Assembly (NCBI RefSeq): GCF_020829665.1
Contig: NZ_JAIVFT010000005.1
Location: 295,302 to 359,301 of the forward strand
Length of the DNA: 64,000 bases
Direction: 5' to 3'
From: Nostoc sp. CHAB 5824
GTDB lineage: Bacteria; Cyanobacteriota; Cyanobacteriia; Cyanobacteriales; Nostocaceae
Made by a program: the position numbers and the translations under genes. Under the pieces are notes generated by a model, which was not told the origin of the DNA, did not search any database, and worked only from the letters and a program-made list of their open reading frames with translations. This document shows, in pieces, positions 28,191 to 36,790 of this stretch (position 1 is its first letter; each line of letters starts with the position of its first letter).

Positions 28191-31115
28191 ATGCCTGAAG
28201 ACTCCGGGAAGTTTGCCGAAAAAATTGGTGTCTACGTCGCCCCTGGTGGACAAGCTTCCATTGGCACTCAAATTATTAACGGGGAGAAACAGTTAACTCC
28301 CACAAAATCTATCCCTTATCGCGGTTCTGTCCATTTCGTCGGGCGAGAAACTGAATTGACAATGCTGCATGAAGGCTTGCAGCGCAGAGACTATGTAGCA
28401 ATAGCGGGAATGGGAGGCGTAGGCAAAACTGAATTAGCCACCCAATACGCGAGACGATATCAACAAGATTATGGCGGCATTGCCTGGTTTAACGACAGAG
28501 AAACCAACCTCGCCGCCGAAGTTTTAGAGTTTTTCCGGTTGCAGTTCGGTTTTGAGATTCCCCAAGAATTAGGAGGAAGCTTTTTAAGCCTTAAAGAACA
28601 AGTCGCCTGGTGTTGGTCTAAATATCCTAACTCTGAGTTACCAATTTTAATCGTCTTCGATGACGTAACTGATTTAGACAACCTCCGCCAAGTCGTTCCC
28701 AACGATAACCGCTTCCAAGTCTTAATTACTACTCGACTGCGGCATTTAGACCCGAATTTTATTCAAGAGATTCCCTTAGATGTTCTCTCGCCCCAAAAAG
28801 AACCAGGCAAAGCCTTAGAACTGTTAAAACGACTGTTGGGGGAAAAAGATAAGCGAGTTGAAAACCAACCACAAGCCGCAACAAATATATGTCAATATCT
28901 GGAATATTTGCCTTTGGGGATAGAGTTACTTGGAGGTTATTTGGTACGCGACCCTCAAATATCCTTAGATATCATGTTTGGGCGATTGCAAGAACGTAAA
29001 TTAGCAGAGTCAGCTTTACAAGACCGGGAAACTCTCAAATCAACTCAACTGGGAGTCAAAGCCGCCTTTGCTTTAACTTGGCAAGAACTCGACCCACTGG
29101 CGCAACAACTAGGAAGATTTTTGAGTTTATTTTCTCCTGCACTGATTCTTTGGGAATTGGTTATTTGGGTGGCGACAGGTGGAGAGGAAGCAGAAAATCA
29201 GGAAGAAAGACAGCTAACTTGGTCAGAAGATGAATTAAACGCAGCTAAAAAGCAACTCTACGGGTGCAATTTGCTGCAACTGGTAGAAGAAAGAGAAGGA
29301 TATTATAAAATTCATGCCTTAGTGCGGTGGTTTTTGCAAGAGGAGTTAGCAAACTCTGGCGAAACCAAATCAGTTTTGGAAACAACCTTTGCCACCGCCA
29401 TGATAACTCTTGCCCAAAGCCTTCCCTATTCACCTACCTCTAAAGATATTGAATTCCTCAAAGATGTTATTCTTCATCTTGAAGATATAGGAAAACGTTT
29501 AATTGCAAAGATAAAGGAAGCCACAGAAGCACAGACATTTTTCACAGCATCAGTGCCCAACGACGAAGTACTGTGGATATTTGTGGGAATAGGAAGATTT
29601 TATGAGGGACAAGGATTATATAAATTAGCAGAACCTTGGTATGAGGATAGCGTAAATGTTTGCCAAGCTCTGTTTGCTGGCGACCATCCCAATGTGGCTA
29701 ATAGCTTGAACAATTTAGCAGCACTCTACTATAGCCAAGGTAGGTACAGCGATGCCGAACCTCTGTACATTGAAGCTTTGGCAATGACAAAGCGCCTGTT
29801 TGCTGGGGAGCATCCCAATGTGGCTACTAGCTTGAACAATTTAGCAGCACTCTACTATAGCCAAGGTAGGTATAGCGATGCCGAACCTCTGTACATTGAT
29901 GCTTTGGCAATGAGAAAGCGCCTGTTTGCTGGGGAGCATCCCGATGTGGCTAGTAGCTTGAACAATTTAGCAGCACTCTACGATAGCCAAGGTAGGTACA
30001 GCGATGCCGAACCTCTGTACATTGAAGCTTTGGCAATGACAAAGCGCCTGTTTGCTGGGGAGCATCCCGATGTGGCTAGTAGCTTGAACAATTTAGCTTT
30101 ACTCTACAATAGCCAAGGTAGGTACAGCGATGCCGAACCACTATACATTGATGCTTTGGCAATGAGAAAGCGCCTGTTTGCTGGGGAGCATCCCAATGTG
30201 GCTAGTAGCTTGAACAATTTAGCTTTACTCTACTATAGCCAAGGTAGGTACAGCGATGCCGAACCTCTGTACATTGAAGCTTTGGCAATGAGAAAGCGCC
30301 TGTTTGCTGGGGAGCATCCCGATGTGGCTACTAGCTTGAACAATTTAGCAGCACTCTACGATAGCCAAGGTAGGTACAGCGATGCCGAACCTCTGTACAT
30401 TGATGCTTTGGCAATGAGAAAGCGCCTGTTTGCTGGGGAGCATCCCGATGTGGCTAGTAGCTTGAACAATTTAGCTTTACTCTACAATAGCCAAGGTAGG
30501 TACAGCGATGCCGAACCTCTGTACATTGATGCTTTGGCAATGAGAAAGCGCCTGTTTGCTGGGGAGCATCCCAATGTGGCTAGTAGCTTGAACAATTTAG
30601 CTTTACTCTACTATAGCCAAGGTAGGTACAGCGATGCCGAACCTCTGTACATTGAAGCTTTGGCAATGAGAAAGCGCCTGTTTGCTGGGGAGCATCCCGA
30701 TGTGGCTAGTAGCTTGAACAATTTAGCAGCACTCTACGATAGCCAAGGTAGGTACAGCGATGCCGAACCTCTGTACATTGATGCTTTGGCAATGACAAAG
30801 CGCCTGTTTGCTGGGAAGCATCCCAATGTGGCTACTAGCTTGAACAATTTAGCTTTCCTCTACTATAGCCAAGGGAGGTACAGCGATGCCGAACCACTAT
30901 ACAGTGATGCTTTGGCAATGTGCCAACGGGTGTTAGGTGTTAATCATCCCACTACAGCAACAATTGGAGAGAATCTAAAAATCCTGCAACGCCAGTCTAC
31001 TCCCCGTGCTATCCGGAAAGGTCGGTTAAGTAAGTTTGTCCAAATCTTAAAGGCGATATTAATTTTACCGTTTTATCTGCTGTGGCGATTGGCTAAAAAA
31101 TTAATTCGTAATTAA
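28191..31115 (+). CDS. NB-ARC (STAND) ATPase with ten TPR repeats
   Basis: A 974-aa protein. Residues 1-35 contain the motif shared with the preceding small protein. The NB-ARC domain (about 45-330) has P-loop GMGGVGKTELA, Walker B LPILIVFDDV and sensor LITTRLRHL; a winged-helix region follows (about 330-400). Residues about 495-920 are ten 42-aa kinesin-light-chain-like TPRs (SLNNLA.LY.SQGRYSDAEPLY). The tail has a hydrophobic stretch (ILKAILILPFYLLWRL) that may anchor it to a membrane. STAND proteins oligomerise on ligand binding and drive an effector; TPRs usually sense. No effector domain is fused here. Confidence 0.9.
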   Translation: MPEDSGKFAEKIGVYVAPGGQASIGTQIINGEKQLTPTKSIPYRGSVHFVGRETELTMLHEGLQRRDYVAIAGMGGVGKTELATQYARRYQQDYGGIAWFNDRETNLAAEVLEFFRLQFGFEIPQELGGSFLSLKEQVAWCWSKYPNSELPILIVFDDVTDLDNLRQVVPNDNRFQVLITTRLRHLDPNFIQEIPLDVLSPQKEPGKALELLKRLLGEKDKRVENQPQAATNICQYLEYLPLGIELLGGYLVRDPQISLDIMFGRLQERKLAESALQDRETLKSTQLGVKAAFALTWQELDPLAQQLGRFLSLFSPALILWELVIWVATGGEEAENQEERQLTWSEDELNAAKKQLYGCNLLQLVEEREGYYKIHALVRWFLQEELANSGETKSVLETTFATAMITLAQSLPYSPTSKDIEFLKDVILHLEDIGKRLIAKIKEATEAQTFFTASVPNDEVLWIFVGIGRFYEGQGLYKLAEPWYEDSVNVCQALFAGDHPNVANSLNNLAALYYSQGRYSDAEPLYIEALAMTKRLFAGEHPNVATSLNNLAALYYSQGRYSDAEPLYIDALAMRKRLFAGEHPDVASSLNNLAALYDSQGRYSDAEPLYIEALAMTKRLFAGEHPDVASSLNNLALLYNSQGRYSDAEPLYIDALAMRKRLFAGEHPNVASSLNNLALLYYSQGRYSDAEPLYIEALAMRKRLFAGEHPDVATSLNNLAALYDSQGRYSDAEPLYIDALAMRKRLFAGEHPDVASSLNNLALLYNSQGRYSDAEPLYIDALAMRKRLFAGEHPNVASSLNNLALLYYSQGRYSDAEPLYIEALAMRKRLFAGEHPDVASSLNNLAALYDSQGRYSDAEPLYIDALAMTKRLFAGKHPNVATSLNNLAFLYYSQGRYSDAEPLYSDALAMCQRVLGVNHPTTATIGENLKILQRQSTPRAIRKGRLSKFVQILKAILILPFYLLWRLAKKLIRN
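29684..30943 (+). repeat. Ten 126-bp near-identical TPR-coding repeats
   Basis: Ten in-frame 126-bp units encode the TPRs. Units 4-6 and 7-9 repeat the same order of variants (LLYNSQ, LLYYSQ, AALYDSQ), showing duplication of a 378-bp block on top of single-unit expansion. DNA identity is very high throughout, including silent positions. Confidence 0.9.
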
Positions 31116-31208
31116 AAGAGCGAGTCCAAGCGATAGAGTTTGCAATCTAGTAGTTTTGAGCGATCGCTATTTTCTCATCAACCAAGGTGCGATCATTATT
31201 TCTAAGCT

Positions 31209-31265
31209 TTAATTACCAAATAGTATCCACCAAAGAAATGCATGAGTATCCAGTAAAACTCTCAT
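31209..31265 (-). pseudogene. Truncated PIN-domain (VapC-like) toxin start
   Basis: Two bases after the antitoxin stop, on the same strand, an ATG opens MRVLLDTHAFLWWILFGN and then a stop. MxxLLDTHxFLWW is the N-terminus of PIN toxins paired with Phd-type antitoxins, including the first metal-binding Asp. The remaining 100 or more residues are not found downstream, so the toxin is lost. Confidence 0.75.
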
Positions 31266-31267
31266 CG

Positions 31268-31516
31268 CTAAACTAGATTGGAACTGTCAAAATCATTTAG
31301 GATATCTTCTGGTAAAGGCTCATCAAAATCTGGTGCAATGATAACTTTACCTTTATCCAAACCTGGAATTCGAGGTGAGGCTGTATCTGTGAGAGCGACT
31401 AGGCGTGCAACTGGAATACCCTTCTGTGCAATCACGACCTCTTCACCAAGTAATACCTGACTCAGCAATTCAGAAAACTTGGCAGTTACTTCAGAAACAT
31501 TAACGGTGATACTCAT
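31268..31516 (-). CDS. Phd/YefM-type antitoxin, now orphan
   Basis: An 82-aa protein: N-terminal MSITVNVSEVTAKFSELLSQ, then GEEVVIAQKGIPVARLVAL, the Phd/YefM DNA-binding fold, and an acidic disordered tail (PDFDEPLPEDILNDF) that would wrap the toxin. The partner toxin immediately downstream is truncated to 18 codons, so this antitoxin is orphaned. It may still repress its own promoter. Confidence 0.88.
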   Translation of the reverse strand: MSITVNVSEVTAKFSELLSQVLLGEEVVIAQKGIPVARLVALTDTASPRIPGLDKGKVIIAPDFDEPLPEDILNDFDSSNLV

Positions 31517-32306
31517 TTGTCTAAGTAATTGTTAATTCCTAATATTTCTTAGGATAACACTGGCTATAATTGCATTTTTCAATCTTGTGGCGATGACCCG
31601 ATTATCCGCGTAGATGCGCCCTCCTGCAAAGCATCTCGTAGAGAAGCAGCTTGTTGTCAGACATCGCTATTCTCTCAGAGGATGTTTTAAAAGTCCTCTT
31701 GTCGGTAACAAAACGTTTTAGATCCTCCTAAATCCCCCGATAAATTGGGGGACTTTGATTCCGGTTTCCCCCTTTTTAAGGGGAGCCAGCGCAATCTTGG
31801 GGTCTCCCCAAGTGGAGCGACTGGCGTGGGTTAGGGGGGATCAATAAGTGCAAAGATACAGCCAACCACTTTTAAAACAACCTCTTAAATCTTCCAGGTG
31901 GCGGTATTTTTGACGCTTTAATTGCTCAAGCTGCTTTAAAAGCAGAGGTAAACCCTCTGTTAACCCTGAATCCAAATCACTTTACTCGTTTGGGAAATGC
32001 CATCGCTCACATTGTGCAAGCCCCCGAATAGATGCGTAGACGCAATCCCTGATTTAATGCTGGCATATCTCAACGAACTTAAGTGCGATCGCTGGAAAAC
32101 TGAACCAGATAACCTTACTATTCAACTTGTACAAATTTAAGCAATACAAAGACAGTGGAAGTAGGTTTAGACAGAGCCGGAATCATTGACGAGCTAAGTA
32201 TATACGCAATACAATTATTGGTGTAGAACCTTACGATAGTGTTAATTAAAATAATTTGCCCAGAGAATAGAGACAAGCAATATTAAATATAATTTGGACA
32301 AAACAA
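31517..32306. other. Gap with toxin relic and dispersed repeats
   Basis: It contains a repeat block (about 31730-31850, AAATCCCCC...TTGGGGG and GGTTAGGGGGGA) common in cyanobacteria, and the PIN-like relic described separately. Near 32057-32141 a short frame (LAYLNELKCDRWKTEPDN...) is not recognised. Confidence 0.5.
31897..32031 (+). pseudogene. C-terminal relic of a second PIN-domain toxin
   Basis: 44 in-frame codons read GGGIFDALIAQAALKAEVN, PLLTLNPNHFTRLGNAIA and so on, to a TAG at 32029. The pattern (x)xDALIAxxAL...LLTxNxxHF is the C-terminal half of PIN toxins. No N-terminal half is in frame upstream. It is on the opposite strand from, and a different subtype to, the toxin relic at 31209. 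Confidence 0.6.
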
Positions 32307-32660
32307 ATGAACACCAAAATTATTGCTTTCTTGGGGATTACGGCAGCCTTTGCAAGCTTAGGAAGCCAAGTATACGCACAGTCACCAGCATCAAGCTCAA
32401 ATCCAGGACAATACAGATTAACTGGTGATTCTCTATTTGGAATTGATAATAGAACAGCCCAAGATGACTTTGGAAGGTTTTTTGAGCAAACTAATCCAGC
32501 AAGCATCTCCAACAATAATAGAAGAGACAATAAAACTCCAGTCAAAATCCGCTTTAACGAATCATTATCACAGCCAGACACTTCTGTTTTCTTAACACCG
32601 GCTCAGTCTGGAAGTGACAATGACGGATTGCAAGTACAGTTGGATTTACAGAGCGAATAA
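32307..32660 (+). CDS. Small secreted protein, unknown function
   Basis: A 117-aa protein with a clear signal peptide (MNTKIIAFLGITAAFASLGSQVYAQ; cleavage near residue 24). The mature part is Asn/Asp/Ser-rich with no cysteine and no recognised domain. Likely periplasmic or secreted. Confidence 0.65.
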   Translation: MNTKIIAFLGITAAFASLGSQVYAQSPASSSNPGQYRLTGDSLFGIDNRTAQDDFGRFFEQTNPASISNNNRRDNKTPVKIRFNESLSQPDTSVFLTPAQSGSDNDGLQVQLDLQSE

Positions 32661-32765
32661 TCAGCTATAAAAGTTGATGCTGTAGTTTTAAGCGTATATC
32701 CTTATATTTGCTTAAACATCAGCAGTCTATGTGCAGGGCGCACTTCAGAATGAAACAAAGTAGGG

Positions 32766-32942
32766 ACTCCTTTAAAACCTCGTTCCTAGCCTTTGGCTGG
32801 AAATGATTGTCATTGGGCTGCTGCCGCTAGTCAACAAAGTAGGGGTTTACATCTGTTCATTAGTGTCAACTTAAGCAAAAACTCCTTTAAAACCTCGTTA
32901 AGAGCCTCTGGCTGGAAATAATTGTCATTGGGCTGCTGCCGC
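32766..32942. repeat. Direct repeat pair, about 62 bp, 115 bp apart
   Basis: ACTCCTTTAAAACCTCGTT ... GGCTGGAAATRATTGTCATTG ... GGCTGCTGCCGC occurs at 32766-32827 and again at 32881-32942 with a few changes. Non-coding. Confidence 0.75.
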
Positions 32943-32973
32943 CAATTCTGGAGGCTCCGCCTCTTAATGGTCA

Positions 32974-32994
32974 TTCCCAGTCTCAGACTGGGAA
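32974..32994. repeat. Dispersed hairpin TTCCCAGTCTCAGACTGGGAA
   Basis: A perfect-arm palindrome followed by CGAG; an almost identical hairpin followed by CGAGGCAATCTTT lies at 60445-60467. In both places 'AATCTTT' and 'TTTTACTTT' follow, so a longer dispersed repeat is present. Confidence 0.75.
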
Positions 32995-33116
32995 CGAGAT
33001 CGAGACAATCTTTAAAAGCTGGTTTTAGACTGGTTTTTACTTTAAATTGACACCAATGTACATCTGTACGCCCCTACAGCCTATTCATGTATTGCAAAGA
33101 TTTTTGTCAATAGTAT

Positions 33117-33240
33117 TAGACTTCTAGCAGTTGTGGGGATGCATGGTAAGGGGTTAAAGGGAAAGCGGCTCAAAAAACCCTTTTACCTTTAACCTTTACC
33201 CCTTTCCCCCTTTTACAAAACTATTTTTGCAAGAGGTCTA
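33117..33240. repeat. MITE-like palindromic element, copy B
   Basis: Same element as 19125-19249: ends TAGACTTCTAGCA and TGCAAGAGGTCTA, with internal GGTTAAAGGGAAAGCGGCT and the complementary CCCTTTTACCTTTAACCTTTACCCC. Both copies are followed by TTAG and preceded by AT. Confidence 0.8.
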
Positions 33241-33437
33241 TTAGAGTAAATATTTCTCCTTGAATAAAAACAGTTTTGTTAGAAAAAATCGTTAACACAA
33301 CGGCGGTTTTTGCTGCTCATCCTGCCTCCTCTACAAAAATAAAATTTTGCACCTTACTAAATCTGCCTTCTTGAGTCGCTAATTGTGCAATCATTTTGCA
33401 GTAGAATTAATCGTCTAGATAAGAGGAGGGCTTTGAG

Positions 33438-34790
33438 ATGACTCGTGTCATCATTGTGCGCCACGGTCAAAGCGGTTATAACACCGAGCGGCGTATTCAG
33501 GGGCGCACTGATGCGTCAACATTAACCGAAAAAGGTCGTAATGATGCCAGTAAAGTTGGCAAAGCCCTCAGCAATATTTTATTTAATGCTATTTATAGCA
33601 GTCCCCTGCAACGAGCAAAACACACAGCAGATATTATTCATAATGAGTTAGCTACTCATGCCGAACAGTTTGCTGTACTTCAAGTTTCTGATTTGCTGCT
33701 AGAAATTGACCTGCCTTTATGGGAAGGACTGCTGACTGCCGAAGTCAAGCAGAAATTTGCCGAAGACTATCGCACTTGGCATCAACGCCCCGATGAACTG
33801 CGGATGCTGCTAAATGATGCACAAGGGACAAGAGAACATTTTCCTGTTCTTGCTTTATACGAACAAGCACGGCAGTTTTGGCAAGAAACTTTGTCCCAGC
33901 ATCAAGGCGAAACTATTCTTATAGTGGGACATAACGGCGTTAATCGCGCCCTGATTAGCACAGCCTTGGGAATTTCTCCAAGTCGTTACCATTCAATACA
34001 GCAATCTAACTGTGGCATCACTGTACTAAATTTTGCTGGAGGATTGGGGGAACCAGTCCAACTAGAATCTTTAAATCAGACGCAACACACGGGAGAGACT
34101 TTACCCTCATTGCGACCAGATCATCAAGGAATACGGTTGTTACTAGTGCGTCACGGTGAAACTGACTGGAATCGCCAAACCAGGTTTCAAGGACAAATTG
34201 ATGTCCCCCTTAACGACAACGGTAGACAACAATCGCAAAAAGCAGGCGAATTTCTTCAAGAGGTAGCGATCGATTTTGCTGTAACTAGCCCAATGCTACG
34301 CCCTAAAGAAACAGCAGAGATTATCTTAAAACAACATCCTAATGTAAAGTTAGACTTGCAAGATGGTTTAAGAGAAATCAGTCACGGACTCTGGGAAGGA
34401 AAATTAGAAACAGAGATAGAGCAAGAATTTCCGGGAGAGTTGCAGCGCTGGCGGTTAGTGCCAGCCCAAGTGCAAATGCCTGAAGGGGAAAATTTGCAAG
34501 AGGTGTGGGAACGTAGCGTTGCAGCTTGGCAATCAATTGTGCAAGCAGCATCAACGAATCAATTCAAAACTATCTTAGTAGTAGCTCATGACGCTACTAA
34601 CAAAACCTTGCTTTGTTACATTCTGGGTTTATCGCTAGAAAATTTCTGGAATTTCCGTCAGGGTAATGGCGCAGTTAGCGTTATTGATTACACTTCTGGA
34701 ATCGATGGTTTACCAGTATTGCAAGCGATGAACATTACCACTCACTTCGGTGGAGGCGTACTAGATAAAACAGCAGCGGGGGCATTGTAA
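33438..34790 (+). CDS. Double-domain histidine phosphatase (phosphoglycerate-mutase-like)
   Basis: A 450-aa protein with two complete histidine-phosphatase domains. Domain 1 (about 1-205) has IIVRHGQSGYNTERRIQGR and SSPLQRAKHTA, with second His in VGHNGVNRAL. Domain 2 (about 228-440) has LLLVRHGETDWNRQTRFQGQ, TSPMLRPKETA and VVAHDATNKTL. Both have the phosphoaccepting RHG histidine and the distal histidine. Two-domain forms are typical of cyanobacteria and often labelled phosphoglycerate mutase. The true substrate cannot be read from sequence. Confidence 0.9.
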   Translation: MTRVIIVRHGQSGYNTERRIQGRTDASTLTEKGRNDASKVGKALSNILFNAIYSSPLQRAKHTADIIHNELATHAEQFAVLQVSDLLLEIDLPLWEGLLTAEVKQKFAEDYRTWHQRPDELRMLLNDAQGTREHFPVLALYEQARQFWQETLSQHQGETILIVGHNGVNRALISTALGISPSRYHSIQQSNCGITVLNFAGGLGEPVQLESLNQTQHTGETLPSLRPDHQGIRLLLVRHGETDWNRQTRFQGQIDVPLNDNGRQQSQKAGEFLQEVAIDFAVTSPMLRPKETAEIILKQHPNVKLDLQDGLREISHGLWEGKLETEIEQEFPGELQRWRLVPAQVQMPEGENLQEVWERSVAAWQSIVQAASTNQFKTILVVAHDATNKTLLCYILGLSLENFWNFRQGNGAVSVIDYTSGIDGLPVLQAMNITTHFGGGVLDKTAAGAL

Positions 34791-34800
34791 TAAAATTAGG

Positions 34801-34990
34801 AGACGCGATTAATCGCGTACAGAGGAGACGCGATTAATCGCGTACAAGAGTGAGGAGTAGAGACGCGATTAATCGCGTCTGTTAGGAATAAAGTTAGGAG
34901 TGAAAAATTATGAGTGATGAATAAAGTTAGAAGTGATGAGCGAGAAACAAATAACTCATAACTCCTGTACAGACGCGATTAATCGTGTCT
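34801..34990. repeat. Four copies of the GACGCGATTAATCGCGTC palindrome
   Basis: AGACGCGATTAATCGCGT starts at 34801, 34826 (within GGAGACGCG...), 34861 and 34971 (last copy ...ATCGTGTCT). The core is an 18-bp perfect palindrome. The copies fill most of the gap between the phosphatase gene and the dihydroorotase-like gene. Confidence 0.8.
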
Positions 34991-35009
34991 CTCCTAACTA
35001 AAAACTTTT

Positions 35010-36317
35010 ATGACTGAACTGCTGCAAAAAGTACGGGTAATTGACCCAGTTTCTGAAATCGATGAACTCTTTGATGTGCTGATTGCTGATGGTTATATCC
35101 AAGAAGTGGCTTCACACATTGCTGACATCAGCCCCGATACTCAAATCAGAGATTGTCAGGGGTTAGTTATCGGGCCAGGGTTAGTGGATTTGTACAGCCA
35201 CTCCGGGGAACCAGGGTTTGAAGAACGGGAAACCCTGTTGTCTCTTTTACAATCTGCTGCTGCTGGCGGCTTTACCAGAGTTAGCATCTTACCCGATACA
35301 TCCCCAGCTATTGATAACCCTGCCCTTGTGGCACAGTTGCAGCAGAAGAGACGCGGGGAAATGAGGGAGAAGGAAAAAATTAATTTGGCTCTCCCTGCTT
35401 ACCCTGCTTCTCCTCTCCCCTTGCTTCATCTCTGGGGTGCTATCACCCTAGATGTGGCTGGGAAGCAAATGACGGAATTAGCCGATTTAGCGTCTGCTGG
35501 AGTTGTTGGTTTTAGCGATGGTCAGCCCTTAGAGAATTTGGCACTGGTGCGGCGAGTGTTAGAGTATGTCCAGCCGTTAGGTAAACCGATAGCATTTTGG
35601 CCTAGCGATCGCCAGTTAGCAGCAAATGGTGTAATGAGAGAAGGGCCAGATGCTCTGCGTTTCGGTTTACCCCCAATACCCGCCAGTGCAGAAACTACTG
35701 CGATCGCAGCAATGCTAGAATTGGTTGCAGCTATAGGTACACCAGTTCATATCATGCGTGTCTCCACATCACGCAGCGTAGAATTAATCGCTTCAGCCAA
35801 GGCTGCTGGTTTACCCATCACCGCCAGCACCACCTGGATGCACCTTTTACTTGATACAAAAGCAGTTAAGAGTTATAACACTAGCTTGCATTTAGACCCA
35901 CCTTTAGGAAATTCTAGTGATGTGGCGGCGTTGCGTGCAGGAGTGCGTGCGGGTGTGATAGATGCGATCGCTATTGACCACACACCCTACAGCTACGAAG
36001 AAAAAGTCCAAGCTTTTGCCGAAGCACCTCCCGGGGCAATTGGTTTAGAGTTAGCATTACCTTTGCTATGGCAGTATCTTGTTGAAACTGAGGAATTTAC
36101 AGCTTTAGAATTGTGGCGGGCATTGAGTAGCAGTCCAGCCGAGTGTTTGGGGCAGAAAGTCAGTGCGATTCTACCTCATCAACCAGCAGAACTTACTTTA
36201 TTTGATCCCCAGCAAACCTGGAAAGTCGAACGCAAAAGTCTTTATACACTTTCACAAAATACACCTTGGCTAGGACAACAACTGAAGGGTCATGTTGTGC
36301 AAACTTGGTGTTCATAG
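35010..36317 (+). CDS. Dihydroorotase-like protein with lost metal ligands (probable pseudo-DHOase)
   Basis: A 435-aa amidohydrolase-fold protein with overall class I dihydroorotase layout (GLVIGPGLVDLYSHSGEPG..., DGQPLENLALVRRVLEY, DHTPYS). Several metal ligands are changed. The DxHxH motif is DLYSH (first His to Tyr); the His after the second strand is absent (IAFWPSDRQ); HxxHVS is HIMRVS (His to Arg). The Asp in IDHTP is kept. In other bacteria such pDHO (PyrC') proteins are catalytically dead and support aspartate transcarbamoylase. That role here is inference, and a separate active DHOase would be expected elsewhere. Confidence 0.8.
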   Translation: MTELLQKVRVIDPVSEIDELFDVLIADGYIQEVASHIADISPDTQIRDCQGLVIGPGLVDLYSHSGEPGFEERETLLSLLQSAAAGGFTRVSILPDTSPAIDNPALVAQLQQKRRGEMREKEKINLALPAYPASPLPLLHLWGAITLDVAGKQMTELADLASAGVVGFSDGQPLENLALVRRVLEYVQPLGKPIAFWPSDRQLAANGVMREGPDALRFGLPPIPASAETTAIAAMLELVAAIGTPVHIMRVSTSRSVELIASAKAAGLPITASTTWMHLLLDTKAVKSYNTSLHLDPPLGNSSDVAALRAGVRAGVIDAIAIDHTPYSYEEKVQAFAEAPPGAIGLELALPLLWQYLVETEEFTALELWRALSSSPAECLGQKVSAILPHQPAELTLFDPQQTWKVERKSLYTLSQNTPWLGQQLKGHVVQTWCS

Positions 36318-36357
36318 AGTGCATAATCAGCCATAATACCAAAAATTGGTAACAATA

Positions 36358-36744
36358 ATGACTACTATAAATGACCCTGCTGTTGTAGCTGAAGTAACTG
36401 ATTTGTACCTCAAGTACGAAGAAGCTCTTTCTAATAACAATTTGGAAGTGATGGATAGCTTGTTTTGGGATGCAGACGAAGTAGTACGGTTCGGCATCAC
36501 AGAAAACCTCTATGGCGGTGATGAAATTCGTAACTTTCGGCAGAATCGATCAAACCCAAAAATAGAGCGAGAAATCTCGAATCTCAAGGTTGTAACCTTT
36601 GGAAAAGATGCAGCAACAGTAACTTTAGAATTTCACCGGATTATCAATAGTGTAGAGCGTTTCGGGCGACAAAGCCAGACTTGGTACAGGTTTACCGAAG
36701 GATGGAAGGTAGTTACAGCCCATGTTTCATTATTGCCAGTGTGA
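36358..36744 (+). CDS. AtzH/HpxZ-like (DUF3225) SnoaL-fold protein
   Basis: A 128-aa protein from the ATG at 36358; a TTG 12 nt upstream could also serve. VTDLYLKYEEALSNNNLEVMDSLFWDADEVVRFG, GGDEIRNFRQNR and RFGRQSQTWYRF are typical of the DUF3225/HpxZ group of NTF2-like proteins, linked in other bacteria to oxalurate or amide breakdown. No amidase partner is adjacent. It follows the dihydroorotase-like gene by 40 bp, so co-transcription is possible. Confidence 0.8.
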   Translation: MTTINDPAVVAEVTDLYLKYEEALSNNNLEVMDSLFWDADEVVRFGITENLYGGDEIRNFRQNRSNPKIEREISNLKVVTFGKDAATVTLEFHRIINSVERFGRQSQTWYRFTEGWKVVTAHVSLLPV

Positions 36745-36790
36745 GTTTCAAAACAATTCCGAACAAGTGCAAAATATGCGTTGAAAATTA

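Larger units (their letters stand above)
32661..33437. other. Repeat-filled intergenic region
   Basis: No gene. It holds a direct repeat pair (32766-32827 and 32881-32942), the CCCAGTCTCAGACTGGG hairpin and MITE copy B, then the leader of the phosphatase gene, with AGAGGAGGG just before its ATG. Confidence 0.7.
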
